Below, one piece after another: positions 1-14,100 of a stretch of 64,000 nucleotides of DNA (positions are counted from its first letter, which is position 1; every line of letters begins with the position of its first letter). The stretch lies in the NCBI GenBank assembly GCA_007644065.1, contig VJWN01000026.1, positions 1 through 64,000 of the forward strand. The letters are read 5' to 3'. Under the pieces are notes generated by a model. It ran no database searches, was not told the DNA's origin, and saw only the letters and a program-made list of their open reading frames with translations. The stretch is from Margaritispora aquatica. Its lineage: Eukaryota > Ascomycota > Leotiomycetes > Helotiales > Discinellaceae. The position numbers and the translations under genes were made by a program.

Positions 1-589
1 AGCAACGGGTTGTAGAATCCTCTTCGCGCAGCGCGAAAACAGCATCGCTATGGAAAGTAACAGAGGCTGTCTTTTAAGTAATGTTTTATTGAACTGGCGA
101 TGATGAAGAAAGGAAGAGAATTGCGCAAACAGAGATTTTTATTCTCATGGAAAGATGCCAGAAATACGAGGCATGAAGGCCTCAGCCTTTCGTCTAGCCC
201 AAAATTCCCTAGCTTCTTATCCCAGCCTGTGTATCTGGTATGGGTACCGGGCTGCCTCAGGCTTACCTAGGTAATTGCTCGAACATTCAAGGTGGCATCA
301 AATCTTGGGGATTCAATACATATCCTAGAGATCTGGTCAACTACAGCTTCCGATCTTACTTTCACGTGGGCAAACAACATAATTCGACTTCTGGCTTTTG
401 TACCTACATACGTCGCCAATTCTCGTTGACCTCAACAGCCGACGCAATTCCTTCATTTTCCCCTCCACGCCAACTCAACTTCAACCAAGTCACTCCCGCT
501 TGACTTCTGCGCTCCAGTCTGCCACTACAACTAGGAATATTGCGCCTACTCTCAGACTGTGTTGATCAGCCTGTCCGTTTCTGACTACT
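1..589. other. upstream region of SEC23
   Basis: No gene is recognised here. The stretch is pyrimidine-rich close to the SEC23 start, as is usual for fungal 5' leaders. It contains one CACGTG palindrome, listed separately. Confidence 0.5.
363..368. promoter_or_regulatory. CACGTG E-box-like palindrome upstream of SEC23
   Basis: A perfect CACGTG hexamer lies about 225 bases before the SEC23 ATG. bHLH factors bind this core, and some fungal HacA/bZIP unfolded-protein-response sites share a CACGTG-like centre. A hexamer also occurs often by chance. A role in secretory-stress control of SEC23 is inference only. Confidence 0.2.
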
Positions 590-3164
590 ATGGATATTGA
601 TACTCTGAAAGAGCAGTGGTCGGAGGTTGAGGATCGAGATGGGCTTCGCCTTAGTTGGAATGTCTTTCCAAGCTCTCGAATGGTGCGCTACAACAGCACT
701 GAAACTATTAGAACCAGGCCCTAATTTCTTAATAGGAAGCTTCCAGACTTGTTGTTCCTATTGGGGCTCTATATACGCCATTGAAGGAGAAGCTAGATAC
801 ACCTTTGCTTCACTTTGAGCCTGTAATTTGCAAGCAGCCATGCAGATCCGTCTTGAATCCTTTCTGGTAATTGGTTCTCAACCACCTTCTGTCTTTTTAC
901 TGATGTTAAGCAGCACAGTTGATGTCCGCGCCAGATTATGGATCTGCCCATTTTGTTTATCCCGCAATCCACTCCCACCGCACTACAAAGAGATCTCTCC
1001 AACTGCCATACCACCTGAGTTGCACCAAGCAAATACTACGATTGAGTATCGACTCTCGAGGCCCGCACCAAGCCCGCCCATTTTTCTATATGTCGTGGAT
1101 ACATGCCAGGAGGATGATAGCTTAGCTGCTTTGAAGGAGTCGCTGGTCATGAGCTTAAGCCTTCTCCCAGAAAACTCTTTAGTGGGCTTGGTGACCTTCG
1201 GTACTATGGTGAGATCTTCATTCCCAAGCCTCATTGTTAAAATTAATTTTGTAGGCCCATGTCCATGAAATCGGCTACACAGAGTGCCCAAAGTCATATG
1301 TTTTTCGGGGCAGTAAGGACTATTCAGCCAAACAAGTTCAAGAGATGCTTGGCTTAACCAGTGGCTCTGGAGCTCGCCCCGGAATGCAACAAGCCCAGCC
1401 AGGAAGACCAATGCCTCCAATGGGACCAGCATCCCGGTTTTTACTTCCTGTACAGCAATGCGAATTTCAGCTGACAAAGGCATTGGAGCAGCTCCAGAAG
1501 GACCCATGGCCCGTTGCCAGTGACCGACGAAACTTGAGGTGTACTGGAGTTGCTTTAAGTGTCGCTGTTGGACTGCTTGAATCATCATTCCAGAATGCTG
1601 GAGGTCGTATCATGCTTTTCGCAGGAGGACCTGCCACCGAAGGACCTGGACTGGTAGTCGGCCCTGAATTAAGAGAACCCATCAGATCACACCATGATAT
1701 TGACCGCGACAATATCAAGTACTATAAGAAGGCTCTTAAATTCTATGACAATTTGGCAAAGAGGACTGCACATAATGGGCACATAATTGACATATTTGCC
1801 GGATGTTTAGATCAGGTAGGTTTGCTGGAAATGAAAGGTCTCGCAAATTCAACGGGAGGTCACATGGTTCTCACCGATAGTTTCACGGCGTCCATGTTCA
1901 AGCAATCATTCATACGTGTTTTCGAGAAAGATGGCGACGACAACTTGGTAATGGGATTTAATGCATCCCTCGAAGTTCTTACTACCAAGGAATTAAAGGT
2001 GACGGGCTTGATTGGCCATGCTGTGTCAATGAACAAGAAATCTACCTCCGTTGGAGAGACCGAGTGTGGTATTGGAAATACCTGTTCGTGGAAAATGTGT
2101 GGTATCAACCCCAGCTCGAGTTATGGCATTTACTTTGAGATTGCAAGTCAAGGAGGCCCAACCCAGCACCAGCAAACCCCGCAAAAAGCGATGATACAAT
2201 TTCTGACCTATTATCAACACTCGTCTGGCCAATTCCATCTACGCGTTACCACGGTGGCTCGAAATCTGAGTGGACCAGCAGGAGACCCGGCTATCGCCCA
2301 GTCATTTGATCAGGAAGCTGCCGCCGTACTCATGTCTAGAATTGCTGTCTTCAAGGCCGAAGTTGATGATGGACCTGATGTGCTGCGTTGGGTTGATCGA
2401 ATGCTGATACGCTTGTGCTCTCGGTTTGCTGACTATCGGAAAGACGACCCGTCATCTTTCCGTTTGGAGAAAAACTTTACACTCTATCCCCAATTCATGT
2501 TCCATCTCCGGAGGAGTCAATTTCTCCAGGTTTTCAACAATTCACCCGATGAAACTGCTTACTATCGACATGTTCTCAATCACGAGGATGTTAGCAATTC
2601 TCTCATTATGATCCAACCAACACTGGACTCATACACTTTTGATCAGGATGGTAGCCAACCCGTGCTGCTTGACTCTACCTCAATTCAGCCAACACATATT
2701 CTCCTTCTCGATACTTTTTTCCACATCCTGATTTTCCATGGAGAAACAATGGCAGAGTGGAGGAAAGCAGGATATCAAGATCAGGAAGGTTACGAGAATT
2801 TCGCTTCGCTTCTTGAGCAGCCAAAAGATGACGCAAGAGTACAGTGGCCCTCCGAGAACTATTTATTGCTTCACTAACAATTCCCAGGAGCTCATTACTG
2901 ATCGATTTCCTCTTCCGCGATTTATCGTTTGTGATGCTGGTGGATCGCAAGCTAGGTTTTTACTCTCCAAACTTAACCCCTCGACGACCCACACGACTGG
3001 TGCTTATGGCGGCGTTGGCGCTCAGACTGCGCAAACAATTTTCACAGACGATGTCTCGCTGCAAACCTTTATGGAACACCTAATGAAGTAAGTACCCGTG
3101 AGCAATTTCCATGTTTTGCATTGACTAATTCTTCTATAGACTTGCTGTCAGCGGCACGAATTAA
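590..3164 (+). CDS. SEC23: COPII coat GTPase-activating subunit Sec23
   Basis: Sec23 is the inner-coat COPII subunit. It pairs with Sec24, stimulates GTP hydrolysis by Sar1 and buds vesicles from the ER. I read six exons: 590-682, 736-866, 914-1208, 1255-2838, 2888-3087 and 3140-3164, giving about 775 residues, the usual family length. The N-terminus contains [12 protein letters not shown] and [11 protein letters not shown] zinc-finger region follows with cysteine pairs in [10 protein letters not shown] and LWICPFC (residues about 57-85), then the trunk domain. The gelsolin-like C-terminus contains [18 protein letters not shown] and [13 protein letters not shown], and ends KLAVSGTN. All introns are 44-53 nt and each restores the conserved reading frame. 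Exon 3 has a tandem AAGCAG acceptor, so it could start at 911, adding one residue. The 201-codon frame on the opposite strand is a shadow. Identity is very secure. Confidence 0.96.
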
Positions 3165-4036
3165 GACATTGGGAGATAGACACGGCATGACAATTGGGCA
3201 ATCTTTGGTGCGGGGATTTGCAGGTCTTAATGAACTTGGCGCAAGAAAGGTGTACTCAATCCAAGATTATGGTGAATATATCAACTAGAGTCATTCTTAA
3301 AGCCGTCTTATTGTTGCGACCTTAGCTTTTAGTATGGGGTGATTGCCGAGGTATTGTATGAGGAGTATTCTAAATATGTTCATCTATCACAATCTTTGCC
3401 GTGCATGCCTTTCTAGAGAAGTAGCGACCCTAGTCGAATATTTGGACTTTTGAGTGGATTCCACATTCGCTTAACGGCGCTCTGGTGAGCACTTCATAGC
3501 GTGTCTACTGAAATTATCCCAAAATATGTTTTCTAGTCATACGTGACAATGTGTGAAGGAATTCTAATCAGTCTTTGTAATGACCATCACTGCATTCAAC
3601 ATATCGACCTCCTCTATAAGTCGAGGCTACGTATAAGTTAGGTTAATTTCTTTGAGATTAATGACTGCAATCAGAGATACTCTGTTTGATTGAGTATTTG
3701 TTTCCCGAATGTGTAGAAGTATTTTCACATTCACAAAGCCAGTAATACCTAAGGCATTCTACTGCCTAGATTCTCCACTTACTCAACGGAGACAAGTTAC
3801 ACCAATCTCGTGGCCCTGCCTACCCTCAACGTAACATTCATATTCTCAATCCAAGACAATTGAAATTCGAGGGGAATATCACATGACGTGTACAGCGTTT
3901 AGGCCTGAGGCATGAAAGTCACATGAGCTAGACTTAGAATGGTACTAGTTCCCATACCTAACCGAGCCACACTTTTGATGGAATTATTCGAATTATTTTT
4001 CCCCGCAGACAATCAATCAACAAAAAAGTCGCAATC
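3165..4036. other. intergenic region SEC23-RPL12
   Basis: This holds the SEC23 3' UTR and the RPL12 promoter. It is AT-rich with no convincing reading frame. A TGACGTG (CRE-like) hit lies near 3883, about 150 bases before the RPL12 ATG. I attach no function to it. Confidence 0.4.
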
Positions 4037-4734
<698 letters not shown>

Positions 4735-6117
4735 ATGGTTACGGTCTTTCTTTGCATGTTACTTGGCGCTCTTGTTTTCACAAAAAGGTTGTGAAGGCAC
4801 TTGATGGCATCAATGAATGGCTCCGATATCGAAAATGAACCCATGAATCCAATACATCAATTTCGACCCGCCGTGAAGTTGTCCCTGTACCTGTCCCAAG
4901 CTCTCCAACCACTTGCCTACACTCTGGCCTTTACCTTCACATCTGTGGTACCTGCCTATTTATGAAAAGCAAGAAGATCAAATGTTCTATTACTCAGTTT
5001 TGCACCCTGTATTTGATGGGCGTAATTCTCCATATATCCAGGACTACATCGTCGATTGCCTCGCGAGAAGCCATTGTCCTGATAATCGCTAACTTGGGTA
5101 AATGTCTAATAACTATGGTATGCAAGTTTCGTGCTTGCATCCACTTGCTGTTCCAGGTTGTGTTGCTTTGCACGAGCATGAGTCAGCTGCGTGAATGCAT
5201 GGAACGAAAAACGAGACTGGACTGGGAGGTTCAGCTGCCAATAACGAAGGAGAGCACACCAACTTCCATTTGATAGGTAGGTAGGTCGGTGAGGTACGTT
5301 GGTTCTGCTCACAATTCGTTGATTGGGTCTAACCCAAAATGCAAGGCTCATGGGAGTGTCACAATGTCTGGGTTCCCGCCTAGAAACCACGAGAGGAAAC
5401 TAAATGCGCATGCGATTAGTCTTGTAGAAAAGCATATTATTTAGTTTTAGTAAAATTGAAGTAGATTTGTCTCGCATCTAGTCCGTGATTGGAACCCTAA
5501 TACATTCAATTCTCTTCCTCTTCACAGTAGCTGACTGTGTCGTCTCCTCGTATTGGGTTCTATGCGACTCAATCCATCCTCCAATCCCTACAGCACACAG
5601 CACATTCGCAGCGAGGCTTGCTCAGAATCCCTGCGCCTACAACTCGCTGTTCCCACCATCACATCCACCTCAGCAATGCATTTCCTTTTCCTCCTTCCCA
5701 TGTGTCGGCCATAAATCCATACCTACCATCTGAAGGCACCGCACATAACCCCATCGTCATTATATATTTTGCTTCTTTCCGCAACGTCAACGAAAACCGC
5801 GGGGTCATTCAGGATTCGCACCAGGCTACTACCCTTCGAGGAACCCCTAGAATTCTCTGACAGGATCTGCGAAGTCCTCTTCAACATCGTGTCGTATTGC
5901 TGGTGTGGGCAAACGGGATCTTGGAACGCCCATTTTGGGCTGAAGGGGTTCGTGAAGCTCGAAATGAACAACAGAGGAGACACTCTGCTTCTTCGTGCAG
6001 GCATTGGTATCGGGGCGCCCTGGATATAGACCATCAGACACAATCAGCAATAATCAAGGGCTAACCTGCTCGCGCAACGGAGACGTCCTCGCAATTCTAG
6101 GTACTTTCTGGCTGAAT
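4735..6117. other. intergenic region RPL12-OGT, including the OGT leader
   Basis: This contains the RPL12 3' UTR and, from roughly 5.5 kb, pyrimidine-rich sequence that looks like the promoter and leader of the downstream glycosyltransferase. A TATA-like stretch lies near 5758-5767. Small open frames here have no recognisable product, apart from the uORF listed separately. Confidence 0.4.
5964..6029 (+). other. possible uORF ahead of the OGT-type gene
   Basis: ATG at 5964 opens a 21-residue frame ending with TAG at 6027-6029, 88 nt before the chosen main ATG and in another frame. If the transcript starts upstream of 5964, it could reduce initiation at 6118. Whether this segment is transcribed cannot be judged from sequence. 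Confidence 0.3.
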
Positions 6118-9100
6118 ATGCTTCCCCAGGTTGCTCTTTCCTCGCGACTACTACAACAGCAGTTTGGTAGTTCAAGCTTTGCTACCCCTCCATCCGACCC
6201 AATCCCCAACTCCACACCACGACGATCCGAACGGCCTGCACCGTTACCATTTCGAAGTGGAAGAAGCGATACATCTCCATCAAATCTTGCTCCTCCCTAC
6301 CGTGCCGTACCTGTTGACCAGTATGACCGCCAAGGATCTAGCCTGGCGGGCGCCAGCTCTAGCAGTCCATATCACGATGCCTCCGAGCACATGTTACGTC
6401 GAAAGACACCTAATGGAACGCTTGCGGCTGGGTACGATGGAACGCCCGTATCCTGGTCGAGCAAGGCCCCTGCTTTGAAGCATGTTGTGTTGCCGTTGTC
6501 TGGTAGTTCTGGTTCAAATAGCGATGAGGCTGCATCTTTTGAACACAATCGAACAAGGTGGCGGAATGGTAGTACAGATTGGAACATGCAACCCTTCAAC
6601 AAGAGAATGGATGCCGTCGACGGTGGAGATATGCACATTACTGGACCTGGGAGCTGGTTGCAGCTTCCCTCGATATCGGACCCCCCTCAAAATGTCTGGG
6701 ACCAGATTCGGACATACCCAGCTGCTTCCTATTATCCCGATAACATTCATGTACCTACTGTGCTTCAGCCGCCATACCAGCCTACTCCTGGTCCTACAGC
6801 GTCAAATGGTGGTGGAATGTATGGTCCATACTGGCCAGATGGTAGGTTTATCCCATATAGGCCAGCCGCCATCGGATATGATGGATATCAACATAGTCTT
6901 CATGGTTCTAACACAGATCATGGCTCCGAGCGACATAAATTATCATCCACAGGAAATCATACTCTATCATACAACACGTCGTTTACCAGAGGAAATGACC
7001 CTGAATTATTCCAAGTTGGCTCTAGTCATCCTCCCTCATTTCAAAACTACGGATTTGGTATGCCAGAGAGTCAGTCTAATGGCTCTTACCGACCCCGTGA
7101 TGCTCATCAAAACCTGTATGCTGCTGTGATGGATGGCACTCGCACGCCCACCGCTCAATCTGTACAAAGAGCCAACAACCCCCACTTCCGAGAGAGAACA
7201 CTTTCGTGGGCGCACGGAATCTACGTTGACCTGCTTGCCTTCCTGCGTCAAGCGGTTAGGGACAACTCAAGCTCCAGGAATTCACATGGGTCTCGATCGG
7301 CTAGGAACAGCATATATCTCAAACCACCCCGTCAACCAGCTTCGTATTTGAGTTCAAACAATTGGGCAGATTTAGATAACGAGGATCATCATTCTTCCCA
7401 GCCACGAAGACGTACCAAGTCAACATTTTCGCCTTCCACATCAATACCTCTGGGCCACAAGTTAGGGAATTGGCCTGATTCTCAACACAATAATGATCCT
7501 CGCTATGGACGGCCTCCAAATACAGATCTGCCCCATTACCTATCGCCATTCAGCCCTCCCCAACTTTCAAACACAAACCCGCAAGACAAGGCGAGACAAG
7601 CATTAGACATGCTTACAACCTTATGTGACCAAAGTGGGTGGTCATGGATTGATGCTATGCTGTTAGGGGGCTGCCTTGCGTACGGGTTGGAAGAGTATGC
7701 AGTGGCAATTGACTGGTATTCCAAAATTCTTATTTTAGATCCACAGTGAGTTTGTCGTGTCATACACTCCTCCTGTGAGTATGCTACTAACATAGTACAG
7801 GCACGTTGAAGCGATGGCGAACTCAGCCGCTGCCTTTAAAAGCTTGAATCGACTCCAAGAAGCCGAAAACTATTGGTTGGAGGCAATTCAGCTACGACCT
7901 ACTTACTTTGAAGCCGTTGAGCACCTCGTTGGTCTTCTGTGTGAAACCCATAGAGGTAAAGAGGCTATTAAAATAATTGAGTTCGTGGAATCCAAGCTTC
8001 GGACCTCCAAAGTTGAAAATATACATGATCATTCGAGTGAGACGTCAAGCAATACTGACCGAAACTCGGTCGATTCAGTCGGACATTCATCTGAGAAGGG
8101 AATTTTGGATTACGACCTCCTGGATAGTGATCGCTCATCTACATACCGGACACGATGCGAGAGTGAAGAATATTTGACGCCTGGATTTGGCTCGAGTGGT
8201 TTCTCAGTTCCGGGATCTCAAAATGGTCGAGTTCTAGCACTTATTCATGCCAAGGGGAATATGCTATACTCCTTGGGCGATGTCGAGGCTGCTTCGAAAG
8301 CATTCGAAGATGCTATTCTAATCAGTACTGGCAGAGAGTTCTGTGGCGTTCAGGACTTGATCGAAAGAATTGTCAAGGTCCTGTCACTTGATCGTATTGC
8401 TCCGTTGAGAACGGATTTTAGAACACCTTTATCACCAACAGTTAGAGCACCCCTATTGTTACCTCCCGAAAAGGCTCTTCAAACTGCCAAACTTTTGTTT
8501 TCTCGAAATGGAGAGCTCCCTGGTCTTCGCTTTGTTGCAGAGGGTATAGCTAGACGTGCTGCAGTATCTACAACAAGTAATTGCCTTTTATCACTTGCAA
8601 AAATATTCCAAGACTCGGTCTCAAACAACAGCCCAAAACAACGGATATCTCGGGTTCCAATCGGCGTTGGAGAAATCCTGGTGCTTTACTATCTTTCTCT
8701 ATCTCTTCAACCTAGTCCATCAACCGCCAATAATGTTGGAATCTTGCTAGCAAGCGTACAGCAATCACCATCATCTATCAAGTCAATAGCTTCAAGGGAC
8801 AATTTAATACACCCTGCAATTCCTGGAGTTGTTCCTGGCAGCGGCGTTGCCTTGGCTCTTGCTTATTATAACTATGGTCTTAATCTCGACTCTGGTCATG
8901 CCCATATCTACACTAATCTAGGCAGCCTTCTCAAGGATATAGGCCAATTGGCAGCTGCAGTATCCATGTACGAGAAAGCTGTAAAGTGCGATGGCTCCTT
9001 TGATATAGCTCTTGCAAACCTTGCGAATGCTGTTAAGGATCAAGGTCGTACAAGTGATGCTATTGGATACTACAGGCGCGCAGTGGCTTCCAGTCCAGAT

Positions 9101-11157
9101 TTTGCTGAAGCAGTTTGTGGTCTTGCGCAGGCTCTAAATTCAGTTTGTGATTGGACTGGTCGTGGAGGAGTAGTACTCGACGGTGGCAGACAAGATAGAT
9201 GGCATGTCGACGATAACTGTATGATTGCCAGAGCCACTGTGAAAGGTGGAGGTTGGATGAAACGTGTCGTTGACATTGTCGCCAAACAACTAGAGGAGGG
9301 TTCTAGCTGGGGTCGTGGAACGATCCAGGGACAAGCATTATCTCATGTTCTCGACCAACTTGAGGCAGCAGAATCTGGTACCAGGTGGACCTTTGAAAAG
9401 CGAACAAAGATGCACACTGCACTTTCTGCATGGATGGGACAGCACTGGGAAGGTTCGCGTCTGGTGAGGATGCTCGAACGTGCCACGAAACGAGCTACAC
9501 ACCGCTGGTACTTGGATCGGCATATCAGAAATCGACAATTACCTGTAACCGCCTACCCTCGCCCCCAATTTCCTAGCAGCTTGACCGTACCATCCGCACC
9601 AACAGTCCTTCCCTTCCACACTTTCACGTGCCCACTGTCTGCAAAGGAGATCCGTATGATTTCGCAACGAAATGGTCTAAGAATCTCTTCCTCAACTCTT
9701 CGGTCGCCCTGGCTTCAAGGATCTGTCTTTCCTCCACCATCTCCACCCAGCCCTTGTCTCAATATTGGTTACGTATCGTCCGACTTCAATAATCATCCAT
9801 TGGCACATCTGTAAGTAGCTTGCTTGAAGACGGATTGAGCTAGGTCTAACCTTTTACGTAGTATGCAATCTGTTTTTGGGATCCATGATCCCAAGCGAGC
9901 TAAAGCATTTTGTTACGCAACGACTGCGAGTGACACCTCCATACATCGACAGCAAATCGAGCGTGAGGCGCCAGTCTTTCGCGATGTCAGCGGATGGGCC
10001 GCGGATCGTCTGGTACATCAAATCGTCCAAGATGAAATCCACATTCTGGTGAACCTAAATGGATACACGCGTGGAGCAAGGAATGAGGTATTCGCAGCTC
10101 GCCCAGCTCCCATTCAGATGTCTTTCATGGGGTTTGCGGGAACCTTGGGAGCAGAATGGTGTGATTATATCCTTGCAGACGAGACTGCAATCCCCCATGA
10201 CACCCTTCGGCCTTGGAGGAGTAATCTCGAGTTGGAAGACCTCTTAGGTGACAAGCAAGCTCAAGACGCAGAGGGGTGGGTATATGCTGAAAACATAATA
10301 TTCTGTCGTCAAACCTTTTTCTGCTGCGATCATGCACAATCGGATTCTCGTGAAAATCACATGACATGGGACGAGGAGCAGCACAAACGGTGGGCAATGC
10401 GGAAAGAACTTTTCCCCAGTCTTTCGGATGACGCGATTATTCTTGGGAACTTTAACCAGTTATATAAGGTGTGTTTCGTACTCCAATCTCTTAGCCATAC
10501 AACGTGCTGACATGCTCCTAGATTGAGCCTACAACATTTAGAACTTGGTTAAGGATATTAGACAGAGTTCCTAAGGCAATATTGTGGCTTCTTCGCTTTC
10601 CGGATCTTGGCGAGAGTAATTTGAAGCGTACAGCCCGAGATTGGGCGGGAGAGAGTGTGGCCTCACGAATTTGGTTCACTGATGTGGCTCCTAAGAACCA
10701 GCACATTTCACGAGCACGAGTTTGCGATCTTTTTCTAGACACCCCTGAGTGTAACGCACATACCACAGCTGCAGATGTTTTGTGGTCGAGCACACCACTG
10801 CTTACTCTGCCACGTTACAAGTATAAGATGTGCTCACGAATGGCTGCATCTATATTGAAAGGGGCTCTTCCGGATAATGACGAAGGTCGGAGAGCTGCTG
10901 CGGAGCTCATCGCTGCAGACGACGAACAGTATGAACAATTTGCGATCAAACTCGCCAATTCACTTTCCTACGACCTGTCTCCCCAAAGGCTGGGCAGAGG
11001 CTCAGGACGACTTCATGATTTACGGAAGCTCTTATATGACAGTCGCTGGACCTGTGCTCTTTTTGACACGAAGAGATGGGTTGCTGATCTAGAAGACGCC
11101 TATGACGAAGCCTGGCGGAGATGGGTCGCAGGGGAAAGTGGAGATATATATCTATAG
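6118..11157 (+). CDS. TPR-containing GT41 O-GlcNAc-type glycosyltransferase
   Basis: Members transfer a sugar, classically GlcNAc from UDP-GlcNAc, to Ser/Thr of nuclear and cytosolic proteins. Four exons (6118-7745, 7801-9810, 9862-10468, 10522-11157) give 1626 residues. Residues 1 to about 500 are Ser/Pro/Tyr-rich and probably disordered. TPR-like helices lie near 510-620 and about 880-1010, with SGHAHIYTNLGSLLKDIGQL as a clear unit. The catalytic part contains NIGYVSSDFNNHPLAHLM, HILVNLNGYTRGARNEVFAA, GNFNQLYKIEP, ILWLLRFPDLGESN, VAPKNQH and HTTAADVLW, matching the motifs that hold the UDP-sugar and the catalytic His/Lys in human OGT. ATG 6118 is the first in-frame ATG. The long N-terminus and broken TPR array differ from animal OGT. 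The substrate sugar is inferred from the family; a related sugar such as fucose (SPY-type) or mannose cannot be excluded. Confidence 0.9.
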
Positions 11158-14100
11158 TTGCCAAGAATCTTTTTTTTTATTTTTATTTTTTTTACTGTGC
11201 ATTTAGAAGCGAAAGGATAGAACGATTGGGTCGGACAACTGGCGATTTGCATGGGCTTCAGCGATGAAGTAATGGAGTTTGACCAGTGAGGTTTTGGATA
11301 TTACATTATGTCTCTTACGCCTACGAGGGATTCTCTGCAGGCCATTGGTCATATGATGATTATACGTGGTGAGATGAACTGGAAGTTCAGGGCGTTTATG
11401 GCTGTGGTTGCATTGGAATCTGATGCGATACCCCGCACGTGGCAAGTATAGCAATGAGATGATTTATTTGGGTTTTGGTAAATATTCTTCTTGTGCTGGG
11501 TGATATGATGTCTGTGGTGATATACCTCCATGTGAAGAAGAAGTCCTGGTAACAACAACCTTCACTTAGAATCAGTATCATTTGTATCTGGTTTGTTAAA
11601 TTACATTTATGTCTAATCAGTGATACATCTAGTGGTATATCTGATGTGTTACCCTGAGAATGTTGTAGCTGTGACGTGAAGGTAATGAACGGTCGGTCTC
11701 TCTTGCATATACAATCATCTGACACATTGGGGCGGATCATTATGAAAACTTGAACTGTGGGCAGATGATCATACATTCGTTCCAATGTTGAGTGGCAGGT
11801 ATTTGCGAACACGTATGTGTGAATTCGGAATCAATTAGTCAAAAATTTCCATGAATAGGTTGCAACACCATATCAATCAAAAATTTCCGGTCATTACAAT
11901 TCATATATTTTGCTCGAACTCAAACAACGGTGAAGACCTAATAACAACTGCTTGTTGCAGTTGTTAGTGCTTCCACCTGCACAAGGTGCGTGAGGTTAAC
12001 GATCTACTGTGCTCACTTAGTAAATATTCAAATATAGTGTAATGAGTTCCAGACAACTGGCACAAAGCTGAGCACTCACTTTTTTGATTGCGACGAAAGC
12101 CACAAAACCACATAATTGGGAGAAACTGCAATGACTGAAAGATAATTGATAATAATGTATAGTATAAAGAGATATTTTTGTTGATCAACAAGGTACCGAG
12201 TTCGACAGTCTGCAAATAATGTTTTGTGATACTCCTAGGGGCTCTATCAACATGCAAACCCGGCTAGAAAGGATCGTCAAGACATGCCACGGTAGCCCAC
12301 CAAGTCGGCAATCATCAGATTAAGTAAGGAGGCATGAGGAGACTCTTGCATTGCTATATGCTAGGATAGCAATTTCACCCGTGCTAAAATTAGTAGTTGA
12401 CGGTAGTGCATCACTTCAAAGATCTTTACATCAAATCGCTCTCGGATGTCTGATTCGAAGCACCTTCAAGGAAGTTAAAGAAGGCAAAGAACAAGCCAAT
12501 AAATCCAAAAGGTTATTTCCCAGCAAGGAGCTCACAAGAATCAAATTAAAGTACGGCCAGCTTGAATACGAGCGCATCGAGAAGCTTCAGAATATCAGCT
12601 AGAATTAACTGTGAATCATAATGATCGAGGTATTTGAATTTCTCTTTTGGAGTGCTCAACGAGCTCGTAAGATTACCTGCCACTTGGTGTATCCGTCGCT
12701 TACACAAAGTTCCTCCTTGAATCAATTTCAAAGTCATACACGATAGCAGCTTTCAAGCTTTTAATGCCACAACCCACCCACAGAGAGTAACAAGAGCACC
12801 TTCAATCAGCATCAAATAATAAAACCTTCTAATAATGATATATTGACTACTCTAAGCTCCCTACAAGTTCACAAGTCAAACGAGCCGAGCCATGTGAGCA
12901 TCTATTGAAAAGTTGCGATGCAACTTTGAAGTTAATCGTGATTGCGTCTACGGATCTGACGTACAGGATTGGTTACCAGAAAATCTCTCTCCCGCTCTTG
13001 GTTATATTGGTTGCCGAATCGTATTGAATATGCGCGCATATAAGGGTCGCCTTGCTGAGCCTTCTGCTGATCAGGTTGTGTGTAGCTTGCTAGTTAGCAA
13101 AAGATATCCAACAGCATCATTCCTCCTTTTGTATTTTATGTCGCCATCGCTTAATCCCGCCACCCTTGATGTTTTGTATGAATTGAGGGACATCGGTGCC
13201 ACCTGGCGGCGTTGTCTTTCCAACAGCCTTGCGGTATGTACAGTGCCCATAGCATAGTTACGGCTAACATGCGTTTAAGATGTAGTGCCTCAAACCAACA
13301 CACTTGTCAATTCAGTTAGATCTCCCGTCCGATGGTCGAATTCGCTATTGCTCTGCAATGCCTCGCTCCGGAGTATCTCTTTTGTACCTTTGCCAATCCC
13401 GGTGCCACTTCATGTTTAAGCTTTTGTCCATATCACTGTAGCCAGGATTTATAGTATAGGATGGTAGACATGATACTCATATCTGTTTACTACAGCTCTT
13501 TGGACTTTATCATTCATTTAATGGCATTTTGGCAATCCCAGGAAGTGCTCGGCAAATTACACTGAAATTAATACTTGATACTCTCCTCTTTCTCTAGTAT
13601 CTTGAATCGCCTCGATGTTTGAATTAAGCCTTCCGATGTGCAAATTTTGTTGCACACGTTGATCCCTTCATCTCAGTTTCCCAATACTTGCTAACCGAGC
13701 TGTTGGTCAACTTTCTACCGGACACATAAAGTGGGCGGAAGTAAGGTACGGAACGCATTAATGGAAGCATAACATCCACTCAAACCATGAATCCAATCTC
13801 TCAACCCAGAGCCCGGAATCGGAGGTCCTTGATCACAGAGCATTAGGGCGATCCGTTTGAAGCGAGATGATGGAGGTGGAGCACCTGAATATTCGTTCTT
13901 GGAGGCATCTCCGCTTTCACATGAATACTTTAGGCCAACACTAAATAGTAGCTAGTCGTATTTAGCTATCCAACTAAAGGCTACCTTGATGAAAGACTAA
14001 GATATCAGTGCGTCCGGCTCGGCTGATGTGGGAGCTAGAATAGTGCTCTCGCGGATTTTGCCCGTAACAGGATAAGTTCGTCAAATATGGGTGTGGCTTC

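Noticed and set aside
983..1588. 201-codon frame on the - strand
   Set aside because: It is antisense to conserved SEC23 exons and has no motif of its own.
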